Shown here one piece after another: positions 25,323 to 34,983 of a stretch of DNA of 64,000 nucleotides (position 1 is the first letter of the stretch; each line of letters opens with the position of its first letter). Below the pieces are notes generated by a model. That model did no database searches. It saw nothing but the letters and a program-made list of their open reading frames with translations, and was not told the origin of the DNA. The translations under genes were made by a program, and so were the position numbers. Origin of the DNA: Cytophagales bacterium (GTDB taxonomy: Bacteria; Bacteroidota; Bacteroidia; Cytophagales; Cyclobacteriaceae). The stretch lies in assembly GCA_022360015.1 (NCBI GenBank), contig JAKSDQ010000158.1:124001-188000 (forward strand), written 5' to 3'.

Positions 25323-26525
25323 CTATTTCCTGAGGTGATAAAAAAGATGCCCAGCCCGAAGGCCAAGCGTGGCAATAATTGGAAAAAAGGCGGCATTGTA
25401 GCCTTGTGGAATCAGGGGCCATAAAATCAACAACAACACCATTAAAATTGAAACCACGAAAAAATATTTCCCCAGATAAGCAGGCTTTTTCCGGGGAATT
25501 AGAAGTAACACCGCAGGAAAATGGAAGGGAATAGCCCATAGCAAATTGAGGTTGTTGGCAGCCGCCCTGTGATCCGTTCCAAACCAGAGAAACAACAAAA
25601 ATATGCCCAGAAAGCCACTAAGGGAAAACAGGCCTATATCAATCCAATACCTAACCTTATCTTTCCTGAACCCCAGAAAGGTGATCATTGCCAAAAGAAA
25701 AAATATAGACCAAAAAACAAATTTTGGTGTGAAAACACCCACATCCAGCGTCTGTGGAGTACCTTGAAAATATACACTTTTTTGTTTTACCAAAGGCACA
25801 TATCCGCTATCTCGCCTGATCCTGGCCTGGTTAAAAGCCTTATACACGTAACCGGGTAGAAACATGTACTCCAGGGGAGACATCTTTTTATCCATAGGAA
25901 GACCCAGACAAATATCTATACCGAAGTCACCCCATGGCTGATAGACCGAAAGCGAGTCAACCATATCCCTAAAGCTGTCATCGGGGGTTACGTAGGTTTC
26001 GTCAAAGACTAATTTGTCACCTAAAACATGCTTGAAAACATCCCTGATACGGGTGGCGCAATTGTCGTAGAAGTAATCATAGAAATAATACCTGTTTTCA
26101 GGCAGGGCATTGTTGGCCAAAAATTCAAAAGTGGCCTGCTTCTCTTGCTGGTTGAGGTCAAGCAATTGCTCGTGAATGGTACGGCCAAAGTAAATATACT
26201 GGTTGGTGAACCGGTCAAATTCCCTGGCACCAACCATGTATCTTAGATACCCTTTTGTGAAATTTAAGGTAAAATTGGGGTCATCAAAGTCGAATATTCC
26301 ATAGTCGAAGGCAACATCCAGATCGTTTGGCGGATCATTAATCCTGATAGCACTATGGCCGTAAATGGTAGAGATAGCTTCCTGACCTGGTTCAGGTGTC
26401 AGAAGACTCACCTTTGCCTGAGGAGATAAAGTAATAAACTGTGCCTGGGAGCCTTGAAAAACAAGCAGACAAGCCAGAAAAACCATGTGTTTAATCAGAC
26501 TCATGAACATATTGCTGGTTACCAA
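25323..26525 (-). CDS. DUF4105 membrane protein
   Basis: 400-aa protein of the DUF4105 family, common in Bacteroidota and unassigned in function. The signal peptide ends near FQGSQAQ (about residue 28). The DUF4105 domain follows (STIYGHSAIRINDP, FDYGIFDFDDP, RYYFYDYFYDNCATRIRDVF, with conserved Tyr/Asp/Cys). The last 130 residues hold about four hydrophobic segments. It overlaps the upstream inositol-monophosphatase-family gene by 7 bp, so the two are coupled. Family assignment rests on the YDNCATR motif and general layout. Confidence 0.82.
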   Translation of the reverse strand: MVTSNMFMSLIKHMVFLACLLVFQGSQAQFITLSPQAKVSLLTPEPGQEAISTIYGHSAIRINDPPNDLDVAFDYGIFDFDDPNFTLNFTKGYLRYMVGAREFDRFTNQYIYFGRTIHEQLLDLNQQEKQATFEFLANNALPENRYYFYDYFYDNCATRIRDVFKHVLGDKLVFDETYVTPDDSFRDMVDSLSVYQPWGDFGIDICLGLPMDKKMSPLEYMFLPGYVYKAFNQARIRRDSGYVPLVKQKSVYFQGTPQTLDVGVFTPKFVFWSIFFLLAMITFLGFRKDKVRYWIDIGLFSLSGFLGIFLLFLWFGTDHRAAANNLNLLWAIPFHFPAVLLLIPRKKPAYLGKYFFVVSILMVLLLILWPLIPQGYNAAFFPIIATLGLRAGHLFYHLRK

Positions 26526-27307
26526 TGCTGTTGAATTACTTTTAGCATTTGCGCATGAATGCTATTCCCCGCAACAATTTCACCCCCGAAGATAAAATTA
26601 TCTTCTCCCTTAAAATCGGTCACTATCCCGCCGGCCCGCTGCACTATGAAAGCCCCTGCAGCCACATCCCATGGGTTCAGATTGTATTCAAAAAACCCTT
26701 CAAATCTGCCACAGGCTACATAAGCAAGGTCAACAGCCGCACTTCCAAGCCTTCTCAATCCATGTGTCCTTTGCATAAAGCTATCCAGCATTGACAAATA
26801 CTTCCCGAGGCTTTGAAAGTTGTGATAGGGAAAACCTGTTGCCAGCAATGATCCACCCAGGTCACTGGTTTCGGAGACCTTAATAATCTGATCATTACAA
26901 TAAGCAGGGCTATGGGACAAGGCATAAAAGCATTCTGTACGGTTTAACTCGTATACGAGCCCCAGTACGATCTCTTTTTGATGGATCAAGGCAACACTGA
27001 TGCCATAGACCGGCAAACCATGTACAAAGTTGGTGGTACCATCCAAGGGATCAATAATCCACTTGTAAGATTCCTCCTCGTGGGTGGCCGTACCTTCTTC
27101 GGTGATAAAACCTGCTTCCGGCAGTAAATTCGACAGCCCTTCGACCAACATGCTCTCGGCTGTTTTGTCCACATAAGAAACCAGGTCATTAAGCCCCTTG
27201 AGCTGAATTGCATTTTTGTCAAAAGAGCTGCTTTCTGTTTGAATAAAACTACCTACTTCAGATACCAGGATTTTTAATTCGGCTAAAACTTGATCGAGAT
27301 CAGGCAT
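26519..27307 (-). CDS. inositol monophosphatase family protein
   Basis: Mg-dependent phosphatase of 262 aa (SuhB/CysQ superfamily). Metal-binding motifs are WIIDPLDGTTNF at residues 83-94 and NPWDVAAGAFIVQRAGG near 210-226; the acidic ITEEGT stretch near 68-73 supplies the first ligand. Substrate could be inositol phosphate or PAP. It lies upstream of the DUF4105 gene with 7 bp overlap. Confidence 0.88.
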   Translation of the reverse strand: MPDLDQVLAELKILVSEVGSFIQTESSSFDKNAIQLKGLNDLVSYVDKTAESMLVEGLSNLLPEAGFITEEGTATHEEESYKWIIDPLDGTTNFVHGLPVYGISVALIHQKEIVLGLVYELNRTECFYALSHSPAYCNDQIIKVSETSDLGGSLLATGFPYHNFQSLGKYLSMLDSFMQRTHGLRRLGSAAVDLAYVACGRFEGFFEYNLNPWDVAAGAFIVQRAGGIVTDFKGEDNFIFGGEIVAGNSIHAQMLKVIQQHW

Positions 27308-27685
27308 ATTTTTTTGTTTTTGATCGCTTGAACCATGTCCAACAATTTCCCTGACAGCATTTATTATTACCAGACACTATACTATGATTTAAAAATCGAT
27401 CAAACAGAGTTATGCAATGATAAAAATTGCATTTCAATTTTCCTTGGCATTTTTAATAAATTGTAGGAGTATAAAAACGAAAATCGCCCTAAAGCCTTGG
27501 GTGACAATGAGCGATTTTCAACTTAAACCTAAAACCTATGAAGTATTATCTGTACAACAAATTAACTTCCAAATAGTTTTAGGAGATTAAAAAATTATCT
27601 TATACATAAAAAATTCCTGAATAACAAAACAAACTTGCGGTTTTTTTGTATCTTAGATAAGCTTTAAAAACGAGAAGTTGATAAT
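27308..27685. other. divergent intergenic region with a hairpin
   Basis: 378 bp between the divergent inositol-phosphatase and response-regulator genes. It contains the inverted repeat GAAAATCGC-N23-GCGATTTTC at 27479-27519 and otherwise AT-rich sequence. A small RNA is possible, but I see no firm promoter for one. Confidence 0.4.
27479..27519 (-). terminator. hairpin in the divergent region, terminator-like on the minus strand
   Basis: 9-bp arms GAAAATCGC and GCGATTTTC with a 23-base loop. On the minus strand the stem is followed by GTTTTTATAC. No minus-strand gene lies directly upstream of it, so it could end a short RNA or be a regulatory hairpin. Confidence 0.3.
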
Positions 27686-28087
27686 ATGATGAAAAGCATT
27701 CTGCTTATTGACGACGAGGACATTAACCTGTTTATCCTGCAAAACCTTTTAAGGCTTAGCGGAATAAAGGCAGAAATAGTGTTTTTTAATACCTCAATGA
27801 AAGGTATTAATCATTTGCAAGGCCTGATCGACCGAGGGGAAAAGTTTCCGGATCTTATTCTGTTGGATATTGAGATGCCGGTTTTAAATGGATGGGATTT
27901 TCTGGATATGTATAAGCAGTTTGATAAAACCTACACCTATGACTGCAAGGTGATTATTTTTACCACATCGATCATAGAGCAGGACATGATCAAAGCCAAA
28001 TCATATGAGGAAGTGGAAGATTTTGTCAATAAACCTATGACAATTGAAATGCTTAAAACAATTCAACAAGCACATTTCGTGAATTAA
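27686..28087 (+). CDS. single-domain response regulator (CheY-like)
   Basis: 133-aa receiver domain. The acidic pair is Asp9-Asp10 (LLIDDEDINLF), the phosphoacceptor is Asp61 in LILLDIEMPVLNGWDF, the conserved Thr is in FTTSII, and the Lys is in VNKPM. There is no output domain, so signalling is by protein contact. No histidine kinase is in the window. It converges with rsmI, leaving 4 bp between stop codons. Confidence 0.9.
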   Translation: MMKSILLIDDEDINLFILQNLLRLSGIKAEIVFFNTSMKGINHLQGLIDRGEKFPDLILLDIEMPVLNGWDFLDMYKQFDKTYTYDCKVIIFTTSIIEQDMIKAKSYEEVEDFVNKPMTIEMLKTIQQAHFVN

Positions 28088-28091
28088 ATTA

Positions 28092-28796
28092 TCAGGCTGA
28101 TTGCTTGTTCCGGCGATGTCCGGCGATAACCAAAACATACTCACCCTTATTTTTTTTGTTTTCAAAAGTCTCCACAAGTTTTCCCAGTGTCCCGTTTAAG
28201 GTTTCTTCATACACTTTAGTCAGTTCCCGGGAAACAGAAGCTTGCCGGTCCTTGCCAAAAACTTCCTCAAATTGACGAAGTGTTTTCATCAACCGGTGAG
28301 GAGACTCGTAGAAAATCATTGTTCTGTGCTCAAGCCTTAGCTGTTCGAGTTTTTTGTTTCTGCCCTTTTTATGGGGCAAAAATCCTTCAAAAACAAAACT
28401 ATCGCCAGGTAATCCGGACTTAACCAGGGCCGGCACAAAGGCAGTGGGGCCTGGCAGGCATTCAACGATGATATCCCTGTCCAGACAGGCCCTCACCAGC
28501 AAATATCCCGGATCAGAAATACCAGGGGTGCCGGCATCTGAAATTAAGGCCATCTTTTCCCCTTTCTCAAGGCGCTCCACAATGGCCGGTACCACCTTTT
28601 GTTCATTAAAAGTATGATAGCTCTGCAAAGGCTTCCGGATATTTAAGTGCTTTAACAATACCCCCGATTTTCGGGTATCTTCAGCCAGGATTATATCCAC
28701 GGATTTCAGGATATGAACAGCCCTGTAAGTAATATCTTCCATGTTTCCTATTGGCGTAGGTACTACAAAAAGCGCCGCAGATGATGATACTGTCAT
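28092..28796 (-). CDS. rsmI: 16S rRNA (cytidine(1402)-2'-O)-methyltransferase
   Basis: RsmI adds a 2'-O-methyl to C1402 of 16S rRNA. The tetrapyrrole-methylase fold is recognisable by FVVPTPIGNMEDITYRA at residues 10-26, ILAEDTRKSG, LISDAGTPGISDPG and the ECLPGPTAF loop. The length of 234 aa is a little shorter than the 280 aa of E. coli, as is usual in this phylum. It is the last gene of a small operon after a methyltransferase lipoprotein and the pterin dehydratase (21 bp spacing). Confidence 0.92.
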   Translation of the reverse strand: MTVSSSAALFVVPTPIGNMEDITYRAVHILKSVDIILAEDTRKSGVLLKHLNIRKPLQSYHTFNEQKVVPAIVERLEKGEKMALISDAGTPGISDPGYLLVRACLDRDIIVECLPGPTAFVPALVKSGLPGDSFVFEGFLPHKKGRNKKLEQLRLEHRTMIFYESPHRLMKTLRQFEEVFGKDRQASVSRELTKVYEETLNGTLGKLVETFENKKNKGEYVLVIAGHRRNKQSA

Positions 28797-28817
28797 ACCG
28801 GACTGACCACGCAGATC

Positions 28818-29051
28818 TTAAGATACCAACTCATCAATGGCTGCGGCCAGTTTATGATCTTTTTCAGTTACTATATCACCGGCATCATGCGTTGACAGTT
28901 CAATCGAAACCTGGTTGTACACATTGGACCAAAAGGGGTGATGATCCATTTTTTCGGCTATAATAGCCACCTTGGTCATAAAACCAAAAGCTTCTGTAAA
29001 GTCTTTGAAGCTAAAATTTTTTTTCAGTTTGTTATCTTCCTCTTGCCACAT
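28818..29051 (-). CDS. 4a-hydroxytetrahydrobiopterin dehydratase
   Basis: 77-aa PCD/DCoH enzyme that recycles the pterin cofactor of aromatic amino-acid hydroxylases. The diagnostic stretch [17 protein letters not shown] is at about 34-50 and [19 protein letters not shown] follows. Shorter than the usual 95-115 aa because the N-terminal extension is missing, which is common here. It sits between a methyltransferase lipoprotein (11 bp) and rsmI. Confidence 0.88.
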   Translation of the reverse strand: MWQEEDNKLKKNFSFKDFTEAFGFMTKVAIIAEKMDHHPFWSNVYNQVSIELSTHDAGDIVTEKDHKLAAAIDELVS

Positions 29052-29062
29052 AATTGAAAAGT

Positions 29063-29761
29063 TTATTGTGCTATGATAATGTATTGATATGTAAGGCTAA
29101 CAGTATCTACACTGATCTGTTCAAATCCAGCCTGTTTTAATTCCGATTCAGCGTCAGTGGTAGTTACTTTTAATACATCAGGAGGTCCTGTGGGGATATC
29201 CCCGGTCTTAAAATCAACAATAACCACTTTACCGTCTTTCTTTAATCCCCGGCGTAACTTTGTCAGGTAGTCTGTTCTTTCTTCGATATTGAGATAGGTA
29301 TTCACAAGCAAGGCAATATCAACCTCTTCTTCCTCCAGGCTGGGGTCATTTGGTGGTACCAATCTTGTTTCAACTTTCCTGGCAATCTCGTCATTAAGAC
29401 CGGATTTCCTTTCTTCAATAAACTCCAGGAACTGCTCCTCAATATCAATTGCCAGCACCTTTTCAGCCTGATTGATTAAACGAAATGTAAAATAACCGGA
29501 TCCTGCCCCTATATCGGCAATTACCTTTTCATTCAGGTTCCCTAGTTTATCTATGACCAAATCCGGATTTTGCCAGTCCACCCTGCCGGGATCCTCATAT
29601 TGTTCGACCAAGGCCTCAAATGAAGGTGCCTGCCGGTCTTGTATAACAGGGGCCTGAACATCATGCAGATCTTCTTCCTGGTCCATTTTTTGGGACTCTT
29701 TACCGGAATTACAGCTTGTGAAAACAAGGATCGGTAGAAAAACAGATAATACTTTTATCAT
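29063..29761 (-). CDS. lipoprotein with class I SAM methyltransferase domain
   Basis: 232 aa. Lipobox VFTSC with Cys17 as lipidation site, then a linker and a Rossmann methyltransferase: [16 protein letters not shown] at about 92-107 is motif [15 protein letters not shown] motif II, and [16 protein letters not shown] the later acidic region. A methyltransferase exported to the envelope would need SAM outside the cytoplasm, so its activity is unclear. First gene of the operon with the pterin dehydratase and rsmI. Confidence 0.82.
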   Translation of the reverse strand: MIKVLSVFLPILVFTSCNSGKESQKMDQEEDLHDVQAPVIQDRQAPSFEALVEQYEDPGRVDWQNPDLVIDKLGNLNEKVIADIGAGSGYFTFRLINQAEKVLAIDIEEQFLEFIEERKSGLNDEIARKVETRLVPPNDPSLEEEEVDIALLVNTYLNIEERTDYLTKLRRGLKKDGKVVIVDFKTGDIPTGPPDVLKVTTTDAESELKQAGFEQISVDTVSLTYQYIIIAQ

Positions 29762-29908
29762 AGGTCAATTCTTATCAACATCAAAGGTAGCAATTTTAGT
29801 GCTAAACTTTTGAATATTGATTGCATGTAACATTTTGTCTGTAACTGAAGGTGTTATTAACTGCCAATCGATTAAATTGCGGTAATCACTGGCATAACTC
29901 CACGTATT

Positions 29909-30349
29909 ATGAGCCTTTCATTAGATAGGGATGAATTAAATTCCATCCGTAAAAGCTACTATAACTTATTGGCGCATTTTATTCACATGGAATCGGCTAA
30001 GGAAGATTTTATCGATGGAATATTTAAATGGGGCGTTCAACTTGATTTCAGTAAAAAAGATATTTACGATGTTATTGCTAACCCGATGTCGATTCGGTTC
30101 ACTAAGCCAAAAGACAAGGTCGAGGCCATAGAATGGGTATATGATCTGGTTTATATGATTTATCTGGATGGAAAGGTAGAAGATATTGAGTTAGAAATTA
30201 CCACAGAATACGCTAAAAAGCTGGGTTTCGAGCCACATATTGTTAACGATCTGTTAAAAGCGATTGTTACTGCACCATACGATGGCATCGAAAAGGAGGA
30301 GGTTAGGGCAGAAATCAAGCAATTTGTCAATGAAAATCTTGGCAAGTAG
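29909..30349 (+). CDS. conserved hypothetical protein, TerB-like helical fold
   Basis: 146 aa, no signal peptide. The segment EAIEWVYDLVYMIYLDGKVEDIELEITTEYAKKLGF (two parts around residues 70-110) resembles the TerB/DjlA-type helical domain that binds a metal through acidic residues. I cannot be sure without a profile search. It converges with a DUF493 gene (4 bp apart). Confidence 0.6.
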   Translation: MSLSLDRDELNSIRKSYYNLLAHFIHMESAKEDFIDGIFKWGVQLDFSKKDIYDVIANPMSIRFTKPKDKVEAIEWVYDLVYMIYLDGKVEDIELEITTEYAKKLGFEPHIVNDLLKAIVTAPYDGIEKEEVRAEIKQFVNENLGK

Positions 30350-30353
30350 CGCT

Positions 30354-30638
30354 TCATAAAGAGATCACCCCATCAATTTTATATGCTTTACGGTAGATAT
30401 CCATCACTTCATCACTGGAATTCATAACAACATCTGCAGAGATACTTATGTACTTCCCCCCTTTCGAGGAACGGAATTTGAGCTCCTCTCCCGGAAAAAT
30501 GTCTTCGAATTCCCCTTCTTTCCCACTGGGAACGATGAATTTAAACAGATATTTCGAAGGCCACCGGTAATGGTCATCCAACTGTTTTTTAAAAGCACTA
30601 TCGTCTTTCTTTTCGGGCATGTAATGAATTTTTCCCAA
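30354..30638 (-). CDS. DUF493 family protein (YbeD-like)
   Basis: 94-aa member of the DUF493/YbeD family. HYRWPSKYLFKFIVPSG at about 23-39 and SSKGGKYISISADVVMNSSDEVMDIYRK are the family features. An ATG at residue 7 could be the true start. Last gene of the PpiD/CNNM/LptC cluster, 40 bp after ppiD. Function of the family is poorly known. Confidence 0.85.
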   Translation of the reverse strand: MGKIHYMPEKKDDSAFKKQLDDHYRWPSKYLFKFIVPSGKEGEFEDIFPGEELKFRSSKGGKYISISADVVMNSSDEVMDIYRKAYKIDGVISL

Positions 30639-30678
30639 GTGGGATGAACTAAATACTTTTATTGCAAAAAATTGATTC

Positions 30679-32778
30679 CTAGTAAAATTTATACCGGTAA
30701 TCTTCTATAGCGGCAAAGTTCTTAACGGCCTCTAACACATTGATTGATACACGGGATTGTTCTGTTTGTATTTTTTGTGTTTTATAGGTAGTATAATCCG
30801 CAATTTCGGGTGCTTCTGTAAAATTAACCAGCTCTATTATCACCACTCCATTGTCCGTTGAAAATGGTGCTGACCTTTCTCCAGGATTTAATGAAAAGGC
30901 CTTACCTACCACTTTGGGGGAGGAAAAGCCAATAGAAGGTAACGAGATGCTGCTGAATTTCAGATCACTGTTGGTGTAGACATTGGCATCTGACCCATAA
31001 CTCTCAGCGATTTCATCGAGGCTCCCGCTTAACCCATCTAACGTATTGATAATCTGATCTGCTTTTAACAGGTTCTTCACCTTTATGTTCACCTCATTTC
31101 TTACATCTTCCAGGTCTGCGGTTCCCTTTTCTACTTCTCCGGTCAATACTGCTACCACGTAGCTTTCATCCAGTTCAAATGTTTTTGAAACTTCTCTAAC
31201 ACTGGCATCATTAAACATCCATCGCACAAGGTCCCTGGCCCCTGACAAATTATTAATGTTTCTCGCGTTTTTATCGATCCCTTGTGCAGATAAAACTGTT
31301 AAAGTGTCATTTTCAGCGTTAGCTATAAACTCGTCATAGTTTCCCGAATCAAATGCAAACAAGTCTGCTTTTCTGTAAACCCTTTCCCTTGTTTCTTCAC
31401 TGGCATACATTTCTCGTTCAATGGTGGCGACTTTAAAAGCCTCGTTGGTTTTTGGCTCAGTAACTTCTATAATGTGATAGCCAAACTCCGTCTCTACCAA
31501 CCTGTTTACCAAACCGGGCTGTGTCCTTGCAAATACAGCCTCTTCGAACTTGGGAACCCAGGTACTGCCCTCTGTGCCCCAGCCAAGATCACCACCTCTT
31601 GAAGCCATTCCATCTTTTCCGAATTCTCTGGCCTTCTCTGCAAAATCAGCACCGTTTCTGATTTCCCTTAACACTCCCTGAGCTTCTTTTTTAATCTTTG
31701 CCTTTTCTTCATTCGAGTCATCATTCCATGTAAACAAGATATGCCTGGCTTTTGCTGAGAAAACGGTATCTTCCAAAACCTCCGAAATCTTGTAAAACTT
31801 GTATCTTCCACTTTCATAGAAAGGTCCCCTGACCTGACCTTCGGCCAACCCTTCCACATCCAATTTCAAAAGTTCCGGCAATTGACCTACGGTATACCTG
31901 TTAAAAAATACATTACCATCGGTGTTGATTTTAGCAAAAATGGAGTCATCCTTCGCCTGCTGGAATTCGTCTTTCAAAGCCGCCATGGTCTCGTTAAAGG
32001 CAATAGTATCATCGTGTGAAGGCTTAATTTCAAAGTTCACGTAGCTTAAAGACTTGCTCTCTTCCACTGTAAATTCCTCTGCGTGTTCCTGCAAATAATC
32101 ACTTAACTGTAACTCCGTTACCTGAACCAAAGAATCCGAAACGGTATAAAACGGAATATACAAATATTTAACTTCGGCCACTGCCGTTTGGGCCTCGTAT
32201 AATGTCTTCGCCTCCTCGGTGGTAACATGGGTTGAAAGGCCCAGCAGATTGTCATACTTCACCCTTAGCCTTCCAAGCTTCAGGTCACGTTCGTAGCTTT
32301 CCCACTGTGCCCTTTGGCTAGGTGGCAGGTTTGCAATGCTCTGCAAGGTGGCTACCACCTGGTCGACATTAAATTCGCCGGTCTCAGGATTAGTAAACTG
32401 TTGCCTGATACCCGGGTCAATGTTTCTTCCTTGAACCATATCAACGAGTTCATCATTGGTAACCATCAGGCCAAGGGCATTGAATTCCGGTTTAAAAGCT
32501 ATGTCAGAGATAATGGCATCCCACGCTGCATTTCTGACAAAAGCCATCTGGCTTTCTCCGGGATTGCCATATCTTGCCTTTAACATCTCTACCCTTTGGC
32601 TATACTCCTTTGCGTCTATTTCCTGACCCGCCACTTCTCCTATGGTATTATTGTTTCCTCCCAAAAGTGCAGAATTAGGTCCCAGAAGATCGGCCAAAAC
32701 GAAGGATAAAATCGCGATTGCCACAGCTGCAACCACAAACTTTCCCATCTTATTCCTTAACGTGTTGATTAATGCCAT
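30679..32778 (-). CDS. ppiD: PpiD-type peptidyl-prolyl isomerase (SurA_N domain)
   Basis: Inner-membrane periplasmic folding factor of about 699 aa. Start taken at ATG 32778 (MALINTLRNKMGKF), matching the family N-terminus; an upstream ATG adds ten unlikely residues. One N-terminal membrane helix (VVAAVAIAILSFVLAD), then a SurA-like N-domain, a rotamase domain (KARHILFTW, SRGGDLGWGTEGSTWVPKFEEAVF, ETEFGYHIIEV) at about 340-450 and a long C-terminal part. It follows the CNNM/CorC gene by 70 bp in the envelope cluster. Confidence 0.9.
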   Translation of the reverse strand: MALINTLRNKMGKFVVAAVAIAILSFVLADLLGPNSALLGGNNNTIGEVAGQEIDAKEYSQRVEMLKARYGNPGESQMAFVRNAAWDAIISDIAFKPEFNALGLMVTNDELVDMVQGRNIDPGIRQQFTNPETGEFNVDQVVATLQSIANLPPSQRAQWESYERDLKLGRLRVKYDNLLGLSTHVTTEEAKTLYEAQTAVAEVKYLYIPFYTVSDSLVQVTELQLSDYLQEHAEEFTVEESKSLSYVNFEIKPSHDDTIAFNETMAALKDEFQQAKDDSIFAKINTDGNVFFNRYTVGQLPELLKLDVEGLAEGQVRGPFYESGRYKFYKISEVLEDTVFSAKARHILFTWNDDSNEEKAKIKKEAQGVLREIRNGADFAEKAREFGKDGMASRGGDLGWGTEGSTWVPKFEEAVFARTQPGLVNRLVETEFGYHIIEVTEPKTNEAFKVATIEREMYASEETRERVYRKADLFAFDSGNYDEFIANAENDTLTVLSAQGIDKNARNINNLSGARDLVRWMFNDASVREVSKTFELDESYVVAVLTGEVEKGTADLEDVRNEVNIKVKNLLKADQIINTLDGLSGSLDEIAESYGSDANVYTNSDLKFSSISLPSIGFSSPKVVGKAFSLNPGERSAPFSTDNGVVIIELVNFTEAPEIADYTTYKTQKIQTEQSRVSINVLEAVKNFAAIEDYRYKFY

Positions 32779-32848
32779 TACATTGATTTTATAATTAAAG
32801 GACGGCAAAAATAACTAGTAAAACGGTTAAATTCAAAATTTTAGGTAA

Positions 32849-34132
32849 TCAATTCTCTTCAGCGGAAGACTTGATAAAGATTTTTACGGTTTCTATGTGG
32901 GTATCCTTTTTGGAAACTATTTTAAACGTAAAAGCTTCCAGGTCAATAATCTCGCTTACGTCGGGAATGTTTTCTGTTTCGGACAAGATATATCCCCCCA
33001 AAGTGTCATAGTCACCTTCGGGTATATTCCATTGATAAGTGTCGTTGAGATAATCTATTTCATGCCTGGCGCTTAGCAGGTAAGTCTGATGGTCTATCTT
33101 CTGTTCTACCAAATCCTCAGCATCGTGTTCATCTTTGATCTCCCCGAATATTTCTTCTATGATATCCTCTATGCTTACAATTCCGGAAGTGCCCCCGAAT
33201 TCATCCACCACCAGTGCCAGGCTTTTATGCTCAGTGATGAGCTGGATCATCAGTTCATTGGCCATCATCGTTTCCGGAACAATGGGTATGGGTGATAGAA
33301 TTTTGCTGATTGAATCCGGTTTAGTAAACAATTTGAGTGAATGACAATACCCGATGATATCATCTATGGATTCCTTGTATACCAAAATTTTCGAGTGGCC
33401 GGACGCTACAAAAGCGGATCTCAAATCTTCTATGGAATCCTCAATTTCCACCGCCGCGATTTCAGTTCTCGGAATCATGCATTCACGTACTCTTACTGTT
33501 TTAAATTCAAGGGCATTAGTGAAAATTTTGGCATTCACGTCTACCTCATCTTCATGCGTTGCCGAGTTTAGTACATTTTTAATGTAATTGTTCAGATCAA
33601 TCAGGCCAAATACCGGTTTGTCTTCGGAGTATTCCAGTCTAAGTATTTTCTCTATAATAAATTTTGACACATTGATCATGACCCAAACCAAAGGAAACAA
33701 TATCCAGTAAATCAACTTAAGGAGAGGGGCAAAAAACTTTAACATCCTGTTGGGATTCAGCAGAAACAGGCTCTTGGGCGTAAACTCAGCGGTAACTAAC
33801 ACAATAATAGTGGCCAGTAGGGTCTGAATCAGGGGTACCAGAATATCTGAACTGATATAGTGTGGCAGATAGGATGCAATGACCGGTTCCAATAGTTTGG
33901 CCATGTAAATACCATAAATCACCAGTGCTATGGTATTGCCGACCAGGGTTGTTGCGATAAACCGGGAGGAATTATTCATAAAGTTTGACAATATCCTGGC
34001 CGAGCCTACGCCTTGCTTGCTTTTCAGTTCGATATATAGCTTGTCTGCCGAGACAAATGCGATTTCAACGCCTGAGAATATTCCGGAAAAAATCAAGGCC
34101 GTAATAATGATTATAATATAGTAAGTTTCCAT
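32849..34132 (-). CDS. hemolysin family CNNM/CorC membrane protein (GldE-like)
   Basis: 427 aa. The N-terminal DUF21/CNNM region holds about four membrane segments (GIFSGVEIAFVSADK; FIATTLVGNTIALVIYG; VTAEFTPKSLFLLNP). A pair of CBS domains covers about 205-330 (RVRECMIPRTEIAAVE and LALVVDEFGGTSGIVSIEDIIEEIFGEI), followed by a CorC/HlyC domain. In Bacteroidota the relative GldE acts in gliding; others move Mg or Co. I cannot choose between these. It lies between the 71-aa membrane protein and ppiD. Confidence 0.88.
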   Translation of the reverse strand: METYYIIIIITALIFSGIFSGVEIAFVSADKLYIELKSKQGVGSARILSNFMNNSSRFIATTLVGNTIALVIYGIYMAKLLEPVIASYLPHYISSDILVPLIQTLLATIIVLVTAEFTPKSLFLLNPNRMLKFFAPLLKLIYWILFPLVWVMINVSKFIIEKILRLEYSEDKPVFGLIDLNNYIKNVLNSATHEDEVDVNAKIFTNALEFKTVRVRECMIPRTEIAAVEIEDSIEDLRSAFVASGHSKILVYKESIDDIIGYCHSLKLFTKPDSISKILSPIPIVPETMMANELMIQLITEHKSLALVVDEFGGTSGIVSIEDIIEEIFGEIKDEHDAEDLVEQKIDHQTYLLSARHEIDYLNDTYQWNIPEGDYDTLGGYILSETENIPDVSEIIDLEAFTFKIVSKKDTHIETVKIFIKSSAEEN

Positions 34133-34150
34133 TCAGTGGGTTTGGAGGTT

Positions 34151-34366
34151 TTAGCCATTTTTGTTTTTCCCCTTTCCGGTTCCAGGGGGTTCGTCATCTT
34201 CCATTTCTTCGTGTTGCTTTTTCCTATAAAAATAATATAATAGAAGTGCTATGGTGAACATAAAAATAAAATAGGAGTTTTGAATTCCAAAATTCATAGA
34301 TTGATGCACACCAATAATGGTTAATACAACCGATAATGACAGAAGAATTATGTCAGTTAACTTCAT
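34151..34366 (-). CDS. small membrane protein (71 aa)
   Basis: Two hydrophobic segments (residues 5-25 and 31-50) and a charged tail (KKQHEEMEDDEPPGTGKGK). The tail is probably cytoplasmic. Family unknown. It lies 18 bp before the CNNM/CorC gene in the lptC-ppiD cluster. Confidence 0.6.
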   Translation of the reverse strand: MKLTDIILLSLSVVLTIIGVHQSMNFGIQNSYFIFMFTIALLLYYFYRKKQHEEMEDDEPPGTGKGKNKNG

Positions 34367-34431
34367 AAACGAGACAGAAACATAATAATTTCCACAAAAT
34401 TAAGGGCAAACTTTTGAATTTAATAAAAATA

Positions 34432-34971
34432 TTAAAACTCATCCTCCAGATAGATTTCGCCGGTGATCTTTCCAATTTGGTAGGACGAAAAATCCTGATT
34501 GGCTGTAAGGCCTACTCCTTTAATTATTTTGGTTTGTGTGGTAATGTTGACAAATTTCTCAGTATGAACTTTTTCTGTTCTTGGATTCCAGAATAACTCC
34601 TCAGAATTAAGTTTTTCGCCGGTTTGAAAGTTAACTACCTCCACATCTTCTTCTACTTTATAGAGGTTTTCAGACTTTGTATAATATCCTCTGTTAGCGG
34701 TAATGGTGGAGGTAATTTTGGAATATTCATCATAAAACTCTATATAAACACCTTCAGGATACTCCAAATCACCATTTTGAAAAGTCAATTGCCTGTCGCC
34801 TTTAATCCTGAGCTTTATGACCGCAGAATCACTGACCATTGTGACTACATTGTGTGACTCAACAATAGGGCCATCATATTCATCTTCTTCATCGATGGCG
34901 TCGTTTCCACTACAGGCGGCAATGCCCCACAAGACAAAGCAATATAGTAGCAATTTAAACAGGTTTGACAT
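34432..34971 (-). CDS. lptC: LPS export protein LptC
   Basis: 179-aa periplasmic protein of the lipopolysaccharide transport bridge. Lipobox GIAAC with Cys20, so here it is a lipoprotein rather than the membrane-anchored E. coli form. The OstA-like beta-jellyroll is visible in VEFYDEYSKITSTITANRGYY-like and SEELFWNPRTEKVHTEKFVNI segments. A strong terminator ends 12 bp upstream of its start, so it must have its own promoter or depend on read-through from the TPR/coaX genes. Confidence 0.85.
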   Translation of the reverse strand: MSNLFKLLLYCFVLWGIAACSGNDAIDEEDEYDGPIVESHNVVTMVSDSAVIKLRIKGDRQLTFQNGDLEYPEGVYIEFYDEYSKITSTITANRGYYTKSENLYKVEEDVEVVNFQTGEKLNSEELFWNPRTEKVHTEKFVNITTQTKIIKGVGLTANQDFSSYQIGKITGEIYLEDEF

Positions 34972-34983
34972 ACGAGCAGATAC

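Noticed and set aside
25009-25539. Minus-strand ORF of 176 codons
   Set aside because: Overlaps the SPASM end of the radical SAM gene and the end of the DUF4105 gene; composition is shadow-like.
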